Shown here piece after piece: positions 8,864-16,503 of a stretch of DNA of 62,586 bases. Origin of the DNA: SFWF01 sp045539925 (GTDB taxonomy: Bacteria; Bacillota; Clostridia; Oscillospirales; Acutalibacteraceae). Both the position numbers and the translations under genes were made by a program. The notes under the pieces were generated by a model. The model saw only the letters and a list, made by a program, of their open reading frames with translations. It did no database searches and was not told where the DNA came from. The first letter of the stretch is position 1. Each line of letters starts with the position of its first letter. The stretch covers positions 1 through 62,586 of the forward strand of contig JAZQGH010000194.1 in assembly GCA_045539925.1 (NCBI GenBank), read 5' to 3'.

Positions 8864-8892
8864 ATAATACCATTTCATACCGAGTTTATCAA
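8864..8892 (-). promoter_or_regulatory. Promoter of yhaO-yhaN-galM
   Basis: On the minus strand, TTGATA (8892-8887) and TATTAT (8869-8864) with a 17-bp spacer. It is back to back with the divergent promoter of the DUF951 gene. Confidence 0.65.
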
Positions 8893-8899
8893 GAAGATA

Positions 8900-8928
8900 T
8901 TGCTTATTTTAAATATTTAGTGTATAAT
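8900..8928 (+). promoter_or_regulatory. Promoter of the DUF951-prfA operon
   Basis: TTGCTT (8900-8905) and TATAAT (8923-8928), spacer 17 bp, with the start codon at 8962. Confidence 0.65.
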
Positions 8929-8961
8929 AATTTAAATATTATATTGGGGAGGTAGGCATCT

Positions 8962-9147
8962 GTGGATGTTCAGGTAGGAGACACTCTGTTAATGAAGAAA
9001 AAACACCCCTGCGGTGCCGACACTTTTTCGGTGCTTCGTATCGGTATGGACTTTAAAATACGCTGTACGGGTTGCGGACACGAGATTATGGCACCCCGAG
9101 TAAAAATCGAAAAAAACATTAAAAAAATAACAAAAGGCGGAGAATAA
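8962..9147 (+). CDS. DUF951 family small protein
   Basis: A 61-residue basic protein matching the DUF951 pattern: an N-terminal VGDTLLMKKKHPCG, then RIGMDFKIRCTGCGHEIM with a CxxC pair, ending in a lysine-rich tail. Together with the cysteine in HPCG this may form a small zinc site. The family is widespread in Firmicutes and its function is unknown to me. It starts at GTG 8962, 9 nt after GGGGAGG (8946-8952). It lies 5 nt before prfA and is surely co-transcribed with it, which hints at a translation-related role but does not show one. Confidence 0.85.
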   Translation: MDVQVGDTLLMKKKHPCGADTFSVLRIGMDFKIRCTGCGHEIMAPRVKIEKNIKKITKGGE

Positions 9148-9152
9148 TAGAT

Positions 9153-10229
9153 ATGTTTGATAAGCTTAAGGCGGTAGAAATGCGTTTTGAAGAGGTGGGT
9201 CAGCTGCTTTCCGACCCTGCCGTTATTTCGGATAACGAACAGTTTAAAAAGCTTATGAAGGAGCATAAGGAGCTTACTCCTATCGTTGAAAAATACCGCG
9301 AGTATTCTGCCGCCAAACAGGCGGAAGCCGAGGCAAAGGAGCTGCTTGACGCAGGTGGACTTGATAAAGATTTTAAAGAACTTGTAGAGGAAGAATATTT
9401 AGAGGCTAAGCAGAATATCGAAACCTTTTCAGAAGAGCTTAAGATACTTCTTTTACCCAAAGACCCCAACGATGACCGAAATGTTATCGTGGAAATCCGC
9501 GGCTGTGCAGGTGGAGAAGAAGCGGCACTCTTTGCAGGGGTTCTTATGCGTATGTACACAATGTATGCAGAGTCCCGTCGCTGGAAGGTAGAAATTATAA
9601 ACGCTAACGAGACCGAGCTTGGCGGATATAAAGAAGTCAGCTTTATGATTGAGGGTGAGGGCGCATATTCACGCTTTAAGTATGAAAGCGGTGTTCACCG
9701 TGTTCAGCGTGTTCCCGAAACCGAGACCTCTGGCAGAATTCACACCTCTACCGTTACTGTTGCCGTTTTACCCGAGGCAGAGGATGTAGAAATTGACATA
9801 AACCCTGCCGATCTTCAGATAGATACCTTCCGTTCAAGCGGTGCAGGCGGACAGCACATCAATAAGACCGAATCGGCTATCCGTATTACCCATATCCCCA
9901 CAGGACTTGTGGTAGAGTGTCAGGACGAACGCAGTCAGTTTAAGAATAAGGATAAGGCTATGAAGGTGCTTCGTTCCCGTCTTTATGAAATCGAACAGGA
10001 GAAGCAGAATGAGGCTATAGCCTCCGACCGTAGGGCGCAGGTAGGCACAGGTGACCGTAGTGAGAGAATCCGCACCTATAACTATCCACAGGGCAGAGTT
10101 ACCGATCACAGAATAGGTTTAACCCTTTATAAAATTGATACAATAGTAAACGGAGACATCGACGAGATAGTCGACGCCCTCATAACCTACTACAGAACAG
10201 AAATGCTCAAAGCCGAGGCAGAGCAGTAA
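9153..10229 (+). CDS. prfA: Peptide chain release factor 1
   Basis: Class I release factor that reads UAA/UAG and triggers peptidyl-tRNA hydrolysis on the ribosome; 358 residues, the normal RF1 length. The catalytic GGQ tripeptide lies in SSGAGGQHINKTESAIR near residues 228-244, and the RF1-type region VHRVQRVPETETSGRIHTS precedes it. RF2 would show an SPF codon-recognition motif and usually a programmed frameshift, neither of which is seen. Second gene of the DUF951-prfA-tsaC-coaE-aminopeptidase run. Confidence 0.95.
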   Translation: MFDKLKAVEMRFEEVGQLLSDPAVISDNEQFKKLMKEHKELTPIVEKYREYSAAKQAEAEAKELLDAGGLDKDFKELVEEEYLEAKQNIETFSEELKILLLPKDPNDDRNVIVEIRGCAGGEEAALFAGVLMRMYTMYAESRRWKVEIINANETELGGYKEVSFMIEGEGAYSRFKYESGVHRVQRVPETETSGRIHTSTVTVAVLPEAEDVEIDINPADLQIDTFRSSGAGGQHINKTESAIRITHIPTGLVVECQDERSQFKNKDKAMKVLRSRLYEIEQEKQNEAIASDRRAQVGTGDRSERIRTYNYPQGRVTDHRIGLTLYKIDTIVNGDIDEIVDALITYYRTEMLKAEAEQ

Positions 10230-10241
10230 GGAAAAGATAAA

Positions 10242-11252
10242 ATGCAAACCGTAAGACTAACCGACGATAAAATGGGAATATCCTCCGCCGCCCAAATGCT
10301 AAGGGCAGGCGGTGTAGTTGCTATACCCACCGAAACGGTCTACGGTCTTGCTGCCTCCGCCTACGATGATGAGGCAATCGCAAAGGTGTTCAGGGCTAAG
10401 GGCCGTCCGCAGGATAATCCCCTTATCGTCCATATAGACGGTATGGATATGCTGGGTGAAGTAGCGAGTGAAATACCCGAAAAAGCCTTAAAACTGGCAG
10501 ATGCCTTTTGGCCAGGACCGCTAACGTTAGTTCTTAAAAAGTCGCAAAAAATAGCGCACAGCGTTTCTCGTGGGCTTGATACCGTAGCGGTGCGTATGCC
10601 ATCAAATGAGACTGCCTGTAAAATAATAACCGAATCGGGAGTGCCCCTTGCCGCACCCTCGGCAAATCTTTCGGGCTCACCAAGTCCTACCACCCCTCTC
10701 CACGTTATAGACGACCTTGACGGCAGAATAGATGCGGTAGTAATGTCGGGCGAATCAGTTGTAGGTGTGGAATCTACTGTAGTAACACTTGTTACCGACC
10801 CACCCCGTCTTCTTCGCCCTGGTTTTATTACGGCAGAACAGCTTAGAGAAATACTTCCCGACCTTGTTATCGATAAAGCAGTGCTAAGCGAGCCTGAGGA
10901 GAGGGAAAAGGTCTCCTCACCGGGTATGAAATACAAGCACTATTCTCCCAAAACCGAGGTAATACTTGTAGAGTCCGACAGCGACGCCTTTGCAGATTAT
11001 GTTAATTCCAAGAAGGACTCGGTTGCCATCGTTTTCAGGGAAGATCAGGATAAAATGAAGGTAAAATCATTCTGCTACGGCGCTGCAAACGACGAGCAAA
11101 GACAGGCGCAGACGATATTTTCCCTTCTTCGCGAGGCAGATGAAGAGGATGCAGATTGCGTATATGTCCACGCACCGAAAAAAAGCGGAATAGGACTTGC
11201 TGTATATAACCGTCTTATCCGCGCCGCGGCATTTAAGGTGGTAAAGCTATGA
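10242..11252 (+). CDS. tsaC: L-threonylcarbamoyladenylate synthase (Sua5-type)
   Basis: Makes threonylcarbamoyl-AMP from threonine, bicarbonate and ATP, the first step of the universal t6A37 tRNA modification. The 336 residues comprise the YrdC domain (GGVVAIPTETVYGLAASAYD, KGRPQDNPLIVHI, and PSANLSGSPSPT) plus a C-terminal Sua5 extension after the linker SPGMKYKHYSPK. This two-domain form corresponds to Bacillus YwlC. It starts 13 nt after prfA stops, with AAGGAAAAG as SD, and its stop overlaps coaE by 4 nt (ATGA), indicating translational coupling. Confidence 0.95.
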   Translation: MQTVRLTDDKMGISSAAQMLRAGGVVAIPTETVYGLAASAYDDEAIAKVFRAKGRPQDNPLIVHIDGMDMLGEVASEIPEKALKLADAFWPGPLTLVLKKSQKIAHSVSRGLDTVAVRMPSNETACKIITESGVPLAAPSANLSGSPSPTTPLHVIDDLDGRIDAVVMSGESVVGVESTVVTLVTDPPRLLRPGFITAEQLREILPDLVIDKAVLSEPEEREKVSSPGMKYKHYSPKTEVILVESDSDAFADYVNSKKDSVAIVFREDQDKMKVKSFCYGAANDEQRQAQTIFSLLREADEEDADCVYVHAPKKSGIGLAVYNRLIRAAAFKVVKL

Positions 11253-11836
11253 AATACATATTAGGTCTTACAGGCCCTACAGGCTCAGGCAAAAGTACCC
11301 TTTGCAGGGCGGCTGAGGGGGTCGGCTGGTATGTTATCGACTGCGATAAGCTTGCCCGTTCCGCTACCGATAAAGCCGAGGTTTTAAAAGCCCTTGCAGA
11401 TGTGTTCGGTAAAGACATTCTTAACTGTAGCGGTGCTTTAAACCGCGCCGCACTTGCAAAAAAAGCCTTTTCCTCAAAGGAAAAGACCGAGCTTTTAAAC
11501 AAGACCATACTTCCCTTTATAGTAGAACTTATAAAAGAAAAAATCGCCGAGTCGGATTCTGAAAAAATTATTCTTGACGCGCCCACCCTTTATGAAAGCG
11601 GAGCAAACAGTCTGTGCAGTGATACTTGCGCTGTACTGTCGGATAAAAAAGTACGGCTAAAGCGTATAATCGGCAGAGACGGTATCACCGAACAGGCGGC
11701 AAAGCTCAGAATTTCGGCAGGAAAGCCCGACAGGTACTATAAAGGCAAAACACAGCACATAATATATAATAACGGCGATGAACAAAGCTTTGTATCATCC
11801 TTTTTAAAACTACTTAGTCAGCTTGGAGGAAACTGA
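11249..11836 (+). CDS. coaE: Dephospho-CoA kinase
   Basis: Last step of CoA synthesis: phosphorylates the 3'-hydroxyl of dephospho-CoA with ATP. The 195 residues show the P-loop LTGPTGSGKST near the N-terminus, the VIDCDKLAR substrate motif, and the lid region KRIIGRDGITEQAAKLRI. ATG 11249 overlaps the tsaC stop. coaD, the preceding enzyme of the pathway, is also in the window (31048-31539) but in a separate operon. Confidence 0.94.
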   Translation: MKYILGLTGPTGSGKSTLCRAAEGVGWYVIDCDKLARSATDKAEVLKALADVFGKDILNCSGALNRAALAKKAFSSKEKTELLNKTILPFIVELIKEKIAESDSEKIILDAPTLYESGANSLCSDTCAVLSDKKVRLKRIIGRDGITEQAAKLRISAGKPDRYYKGKTQHIIYNNGDEQSFVSSFLKLLSQLGGN

Positions 11837-11837
11837 A

Positions 11838-13235
11838 ATGTCAGAAAAAACCGCAGCAGAACTGCTTAAAGAACAGCTTTTTATAAGCAAAAAGAACGGA
11901 CTTAAATCCGTAGAAAATGACAAATGGAGCGTTATAACCGATTTTTGCGAGGGCTACAAAAATTTTCTTGCCTACGGTAAGACCGAACGCGAGGCGGTAA
12001 AGGCGGCAGTAGCCATTGCCGAAAAATCGGGCTTTACCCCCTTCGACCGTAACAGAAAATATACGGCAGGGGATAAGTACTATGTAAACAATCGTGGCAA
12101 AGCGGTAGCTTTTGTGGTCGTTGGTAAAGAGGATGCCGAGGCAGGACTTAATATTACAGCAGCCCATATTGACTCTCCCCGACTTGATTTAAAGCCCAAC
12201 CCTCTATACGAGGATACTGAACTTGCACTTTTCAAAACCCACTACTACGGTGGAATAAAGAAATATCAGTGGACGACTATTCCTCTAGCACTCCACGGTG
12301 TTTTCGCTAAAAAGGACGGTAGTGTTATTGAGGTCAATATCGGCGAAGACGAAAACGACCCCTGCTTTGTTATAACTGATCTTCTGCCTCACCTTGCGCA
12401 GGAGCAATCTAAGCGCACCCTTTCCGACGGAATTCGTGGCGAAGAGCTTAATATTCTTATCGGCTCTCGTCCCTTTAAGGACGACAAGGGAAGTGAGCTT
12501 GTAAAGCTCAATATTCTTAAAATCCTAAATGAGAAATACGGCATTACCGAGGAAGATTTCCTGTCGGCAGAGCTTGAATGTGTACCCGCAGATAAGCCCC
12601 GCGACATTGGTTTTGACCGTTCTCTTATCGGCTCCTACGGTCACGACGACAGGGTTTGTGCATACCCTGCCCTTATGGCAATAACCGAGGTCGAAAGCCC
12701 CGAAAAGACGGCAATGTGTATTCTCGCTGATAAAGAAGAGGTTGGCTCCGACGGAAATACAGGACTAAGTTCTGATTTTCTCCGTTTTGTTGTGCGTGAC
12801 CTTTGCGAGAATCAAGGCGCAGATTATACCGTAGCACTCAGAAACTCCAAGTGTCTGTCTGCCGATGTAAATGCAGGTATGGACCCCACCTTTAAGGATG
12901 TTATGGAGTCTAAAAATGCCGCAAAACTTAACTACGGCGCAGTAATTACCAAGTATACAGGGGCCAGAGGAAAAAGCGGCACCTCAGATGCCTCGGCAGA
13001 GTTTGTAGCCTATGTCCGCAATATGCTCGACAGTGCAGGTATAGTCTGGCAAACAGGTGAGCTCGGCAAGGTAGATTTAGGCGGCGGCGGAACAGTCGCA
13101 ATGTATATTGCCAATATGGGTGCAGATGTTGTGGATTTAGGCGTCCCCGTACTTTCGATGCACGCTCCCTTTGAGGTGGTTGCTAAGTTCGACATATACG
13201 AAACCTACCGCACAATGTATGAGTTCTGCAAGTAA
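11838..13235 (+). CDS. M18 family aminopeptidase
   Basis: Cytosolic zinc aminopeptidase of the M18 (aspartyl aminopeptidase/DNPEP) family, 465 residues, usually a dodecameric tetrahedral particle. Metal-site motifs are present: AAHIDSPRLDLKPNPLYE, DKEEVGSDGNTG with the catalytic glutamate and an adjacent ligand, the middle SYGHDDRVCAYP, and the last ligand His in LSMHAPFEVV. The true start is ATG 11838, 7 nt after GGAGGA (11825-11830); an upstream in-frame TTG overlaps the SD. It follows coaE by one base and ends the operon. Confidence 0.92.
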   Translation: MSEKTAAELLKEQLFISKKNGLKSVENDKWSVITDFCEGYKNFLAYGKTEREAVKAAVAIAEKSGFTPFDRNRKYTAGDKYYVNNRGKAVAFVVVGKEDAEAGLNITAAHIDSPRLDLKPNPLYEDTELALFKTHYYGGIKKYQWTTIPLALHGVFAKKDGSVIEVNIGEDENDPCFVITDLLPHLAQEQSKRTLSDGIRGEELNILIGSRPFKDDKGSELVKLNILKILNEKYGITEEDFLSAELECVPADKPRDIGFDRSLIGSYGHDDRVCAYPALMAITEVESPEKTAMCILADKEEVGSDGNTGLSSDFLRFVVRDLCENQGADYTVALRNSKCLSADVNAGMDPTFKDVMESKNAAKLNYGAVITKYTGARGKSGTSDASAEFVAYVRNMLDSAGIVWQTGELGKVDLGGGGTVAMYIANMGADVVDLGVPVLSMHAPFEVVAKFDIYETYRTMYEFCK

Positions 13236-13246
13236 TATTAAACGTA

Positions 13247-13285
13247 AGCGGCAACCCCATAAACGGGTTGCCGCTGTGTATTTAT
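13247..13285 (+). terminator. Terminator of the prfA-coaE-aminopeptidase operon
   Basis: Perfect 11-bp stem AGCGGCAACCC (13247-13257) / GGGTTGCCGCT (13265-13275), followed by the moderately T-rich GTGTATTTAT. Confidence 0.75.
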
Positions 13286-13292
13286 AAATAAA

Positions 13293-13322
13293 TGTAACCG
13301 TTTTTACCCTTAAATTCGTTTA
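13293..13322 (+). promoter_or_regulatory. Candidate ECF-sigma promoter (autoregulatory)
   Basis: TGTAACC (13293-13299) followed after 17 bp by CGTTTA (13317-13322). The AAC/CGT spacing resembles promoters that ECF sigma factors use to control their own operons. No good TTGACA/TATAAT pair precedes the gene. Confidence 0.5.
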
Positions 13323-13344
13323 ATTTATAAAGGGGTGATGTAAA

Positions 13345-13896
13345 ATGCTGCTTATTCTATCAGCCTTGCCACAGGACGCAAAGAAAGAAGATAAAGATAA
13401 GCTGGAACAGCTTTATGTTAAGTACCGTAATATCCTTTTCTGTTATGCTATTAGAATAACAAAAAATCAAGAGGATGCTGAGGACGTTTTACATACAGCT
13501 TTTATTAAGATTGCCAAAAACATTAAAAATGTAGGTGAGCCCGATAGTAAAGAGACGGTCTCCTACCTTATAGTTATACTTAGGAATACGGCTTATGATT
13601 TTTTAAAAGCTGATAAGCGCACAAAGGAGATATCCTTTGATGATATCGGTGATATAGCTGATGTAGATAAGAAAATAGAGGCTTTGACAGAGAGTTTAGC
13701 TTATGAAAAAATAGTTTTTGCTATAAGAAAGATACCTTCACCATATAACGAGGCACTCTATTTGCATTATGTTCGCGATTTTACCGTAAAACAAACTGCA
13801 AAGCTGCTTGGCCGCAAGACCGAAACCGTTAAAATGCAGCTTGTCAGGGGCAAAAAACTGCTTATAAAAGCATTGTCGGAGGTGCTGTATGACTGA
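13345..13896 (+). CDS. ECF-type RNA polymerase sigma factor
   Basis: A 183-residue alternative sigma factor with only regions 2 and 4. Region 2 includes YVKYRNILFCYAIRITKNQ followed by EDAEDVLHTAFIKIAKNI, a typical ECF region 2 pattern. Region 4 is the helix-turn-helix VKQTAKLLGRKTETVKMQL. A charged linker joins them. It starts at ATG 13345 behind GGGGTG. Its 3' end overlaps the following membrane protein by 8 nt, the classic sigma/anti-sigma arrangement. The signal is not evident. Confidence 0.88.
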   Translation: MLLILSALPQDAKKEDKDKLEQLYVKYRNILFCYAIRITKNQEDAEDVLHTAFIKIAKNIKNVGEPDSKETVSYLIVILRNTAYDFLKADKRTKEISFDDIGDIADVDKKIEALTESLAYEKIVFAIRKIPSPYNEALYLHYVRDFTVKQTAKLLGRKTETVKMQLVRGKKLLIKALSEVLYD

Positions 13897-15067
13897 TACC
13901 CGCAATTTGCTTAAAAATGCCTTTATAGATGCTCAAAGGGATATACATACATTAGAGCCGCATGTTTTTTCGCAGAATTTTGAAAATAAAATGACCTTTC
14001 TGATAAAAAGTCAGAAAGGCGCATTAAAGCTCATAAACACGGTCGGTAAACGGGTTGCAATACTCATTTTGGCATTTGTTATAATTACCGCCTCTACTGT
14101 GTTTGGTGTTGAAGCAATACGAACCCCCGTCGTTAACGCAATTCAGGAGTTTTTTGTGAATATAAGACAGGAGCTTTCGGGCAGTATGGCAAGAAATGTC
14201 GCTCATTTCTTTCCTGATGATGCGGTCGAGCTTCGGGCAATATCCTACACCTCTTCGGTCCCAAAGACCGAGGTGATAAAAGACCCCGAGAGAATCAAAG
14301 AGTTTACAAAGCTTTTAACCTCCACCGAATGGCTGGTGCCGCCCGACATCTCCCGATATGAAAACACAGTAAAAACATATTTGTGGGAGTTTTGCCTCGT
14401 TGATTCAAAAGGGGAAAGTATTTCGATAAAAACCTGTAGCATCGGCAGACGCGGGATTGTGCTTTTAACCGCCGAAAACAAACAATATATATATACCTTA
14501 TCGCGTGACGCTTACCGAAACATAATTTCCTTTACGGATGAAAGATATTATCTTCATAAATCTGATTTGGAAATTCCTGACCGAGAGTATTCCAAAAGCA
14601 TACAGGAGAAGGCCCTTTCTGGTCTTAGTAGCGAGACAGCAGAAGCCGTTAAAAAGGAGCTGTGGAACATCCATTATAGTATGGAGAACTTTTTGCTTGC
14701 CAATGTAACACGGCTCAAAGATCCAGATAGCGAGGTGTGGGATTTTGTGCTATACGGTGGACATCACCCAGATGAACCTGTGTATAGCCCTAAGGGCTTC
14801 AGTAATATTTTGTCTGATCTTAAAAATCTTATAGACACTGTAAAGGATGAAACTACCGTCGCTATGCTTACTAAAGTATCGGAAGACCTTACCGTAGCTT
14901 TTGAAGGTCATGACATAGGTCTCATATTTATTGCGCACGAATATATTCACGACCTTGACTATTTTGCTATTGATTATCCAAAATACTGTGATACTCCACC
15001 TCCCGATTGGGCAGGCGTAGAGGTGTATTTCGGCAGACTGCAGCAAATATACGGAGAAGAAAACTGA
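13889..15067 (+). CDS. Putative membrane-anchored anti-sigma factor
   Basis: 392 residues: a short cytosolic N-terminus (1-53) with a HVFSQNFENKMTFLIKSQ motif, one strong transmembrane segment (about 54-74, RVAILILAFVIITASTVF), and a ~315-residue extracytoplasmic region I do not recognise. Clostridial anti-sigma proteins often have the same FxxKMxxLIK-then-TM layout. The zinc-binding HxxxCxxC of ZAS-type anti-sigmas is absent. It overlaps the ECF gene by 8 nt and has GGAGGTG 4 nt before ATG 13889. Inference: it sequesters the ECF sigma at the membrane until an outside signal releases it. No terminator follows clearly. Confidence 0.65.
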   Translation: MTDTRNLLKNAFIDAQRDIHTLEPHVFSQNFENKMTFLIKSQKGALKLINTVGKRVAILILAFVIITASTVFGVEAIRTPVVNAIQEFFVNIRQELSGSMARNVAHFFPDDAVELRAISYTSSVPKTEVIKDPERIKEFTKLLTSTEWLVPPDISRYENTVKTYLWEFCLVDSKGESISIKTCSIGRRGIVLLTAENKQYIYTLSRDAYRNIISFTDERYYLHKSDLEIPDREYSKSIQEKALSGLSSETAEAVKKELWNIHYSMENFLLANVTRLKDPDSEVWDFVLYGGHHPDEPVYSPKGFSNILSDLKNLIDTVKDETTVAMLTKVSEDLTVAFEGHDIGLIFIAHEYIHDLDYFAIDYPKYCDTPPPDWAGVEVYFGRLQQIYGEEN

Positions 15068-15105
15068 TATATAAGAACATCTCATAAAACTATATTGCAA
15101 TAAGC

Positions 15106-15801
15106 TTATAACATCCGCCTTAGCTTTTTAAGTGCGGATGTTTCAATTCGTGAAACATAGGAGCGGGAAATACCCATTATAGATGCCACCTGCCGCTGGG
15201 TCAGTTCATCCCCGCCTCCAATACCGTAACGAAGTTTAATTATCTCTTTTTCGCGGTCATCAATCCGCGTCTCAAGCAAAACTCGAAGCCTTTCCAGCTT
15301 CACCTTTTTGTCTATTTCATCAGCAATATTAACATCATCTGCAACAACGTCCACCAGCGTCAGAGAATTTCCGTCCTTGTCGGTGTCGATAGGGTCTCCG
15401 AAATGAAGCTCCTGTGCCGTCTTTTTAAGACTGCGAAAATACATCAGCACCTCATTTTCAATGCATCTTGCGGCATAGGTAGCAAGACGGATGTTTTTGT
15501 CACTTTTGAATGTGGAAACCGCTTTAATAAGTCCTATGGTGCCGATGGATATAAGATCCTCCTGTTCGGTGGTATTGCTGTAATATTTCTTGATAACATG
15601 GGCAACAAGACGCAGATTGTGTTCAATAAGCTTAGCACGAGCCTCCTCATCGCCTGCTTCCTTTCGCCTTAAAAGCTCTGCCTCTTCTTTTGCACTCAGT
15701 GCCGCAGGAAAAGAACCGGGTGCCGCAATATGCAGGGCTAAATAAAATATCGAGGACGCTATCTGAAGTAAAAAAGCAAACAAAGTAAAAACCCCTTTCA
15801 T
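15106..15801 (-). CDS. sigK: Sporulation sigma factor SigK, with pro-sequence
   Basis: Late mother-cell sigma factor, 231 residues, intact and not split by a skin element. The hydrophobic N-terminus MKGVFTLFAFLLQIASSIFY matches a SigK pro-sequence, which is removed by a SpoIVFB-type protease in Bacillus. Region 2 reads EHNLRLVAHVIKKY, EDLISIGTIGLIKAV and LATYAARCIENEVLMYF; region 4 has the helix-turn-helix LTQRQVASIMGISRSYVSRI. The upstream edge is unusual: ATG 15801 lies inside a 17-bp inverted repeat and has no SD before it. TTG at 15783 (codon 7) has AAAGGGG 8 nt upstream and is an alternative start. Confidence 0.9.
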   Translation of the reverse strand: MKGVFTLFAFLLQIASSIFYLALHIAAPGSFPAALSAKEEAELLRRKEAGDEEARAKLIEHNLRLVAHVIKKYYSNTTEQEDLISIGTIGLIKAVSTFKSDKNIRLATYAARCIENEVLMYFRSLKKTAQELHFGDPIDTDKDGNSLTLVDVVADDVNIADEIDKKVKLERLRVLLETRIDDREKEIIKLRYGIGGGDELTQRQVASIMGISRSYVSRIETSALKKLRRML

Positions 15802-15829
15802 ACTAAATGTATGAAAGGGGTTTTTATTT
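15787..15829. terminator. Long perfect hairpin covering the sigK start codon
   Basis: AAAAACCCCTTTCATAC and GTATGAAAGGGGTTTTT form a 17-bp stem around a 5-nt loop (TAAAT). On the plus strand it is followed by ATTTTT and would be a good terminator of antisense RNA. On the minus strand it holds the sigK ATG and a purine-rich AAAGGGG, so it could block translation or attenuate transcription. Confidence 0.6.
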
Positions 15830-15886
15830 TTGCCTGTCCCTATAAGTTTTTACTTTTTTAAAATCACTAGTGTCGAATAAAAACTA

Positions 15887-15917
15887 TCCTTTCGGTTAAA
15901 AATATAGCCGAAAGGAG
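15887..15917 (+). promoter_or_regulatory. Hairpin sequestering the SD of the second rubrerythrin
   Basis: TCCTTTCGG (15887-15895) pairs with CCGAAAGGA (15908-15916) across a 12-nt loop. The right arm contains the AGGAG SD at 15913-15917. Confidence 0.55.
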
Positions 15918-15925
15918 TTTTAAAT

Positions 15926-16465
15926 ATGGAACTTAAGGGAAGCAAAACCGAAGCCAATCTTTATGCAGCTTTTGCAGGTGAGAGTCAGGCAAGAAACAAG
16001 TATACCTATTATGCCGAAAAGGCGAGTGCCGACGGGTATGAGCAAATGGCGGCAATTTTCCGCGAAACGGCAAATAACGAGGAGGAGCACGCAGAAATCT
16101 GGTTTAAGCTGTTAAATAACAGCGCCATTCCCGACACAGCGGCAAATCTTGAGGACGCGGTAAAGGGCGAAAATTATGAATGGACCGATATGTATGCCCG
16201 TTTTGCGGAGGAAGCCAAGGAAGAGGGCTTTACCCGTATAGCAATGCTTTTTGATCTTGTGGGCAAAATCGAAAAGGAACACGAGGAACGCTTTAAAAAA
16301 CTACTCGAGAGAATGGGCAATAATACTGTCTTTACAAGAGAGGGAGATACCGTATGGATATGTAAAAACTGCGGTCATATTCATTTTGGGAAAAGCGCAC
16401 CAAATGCTTGTCCCGTATGCTCAAAACTCCAAAGCTATTTCGAAGTCAAAGCAGAAAATTATTAA
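15926..16465 (+). CDS. Rubrerythrin (second copy)
   Basis: 179-residue paralogue of the protein at 3725-4258, with the same architecture: ferritin-like di-iron domain (AAFAGESQARNKYTYY, NNEEEHAEIW, EKEHEERFKK) and a C-terminal rubredoxin knuckle domain (CKNCG, CPVC). It should reduce peroxide in the cytosol. ATG 15926 follows AGGAG by 8 nt. Unlike the first copy it lacks an obvious consensus promoter, and its SD lies in a hairpin arm, so the two copies are probably regulated differently. The gene is flanked by inverted-repeat structures on both sides. Confidence 0.93.
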   Translation: MELKGSKTEANLYAAFAGESQARNKYTYYAEKASADGYEQMAAIFRETANNEEEHAEIWFKLLNNSAIPDTAANLEDAVKGENYEWTDMYARFAEEAKEEGFTRIAMLFDLVGKIEKEHEERFKKLLERMGNNTVFTREGDTVWICKNCGHIHFGKSAPNACPVCSKLQSYFEVKAENY

Positions 16466-16469
16466 AACT

Positions 16470-16500
16470 AAAAGCCTTGTGCACTGCACAAGGCTTTTAA
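16470..16500. terminator. Bidirectional terminator
   Basis: AAAAGCCTTGTG (16470-16481) / CACAAGGCTTTT (16487-16498), shared by the rubrerythrin and the convergent stomatin-like gene. Confidence 0.8.
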
Positions 16501-16503
16501 AAT

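Noticed and set aside
9153..10229. Release factor 2
   Set aside because: No SPF codon-recognition motif and no programmed frameshift; the PxT-region and length fit RF1.
15106..15801. sigK interrupted by a skin element
   Set aside because: The reading frame is continuous from pro-sequence to region 4.
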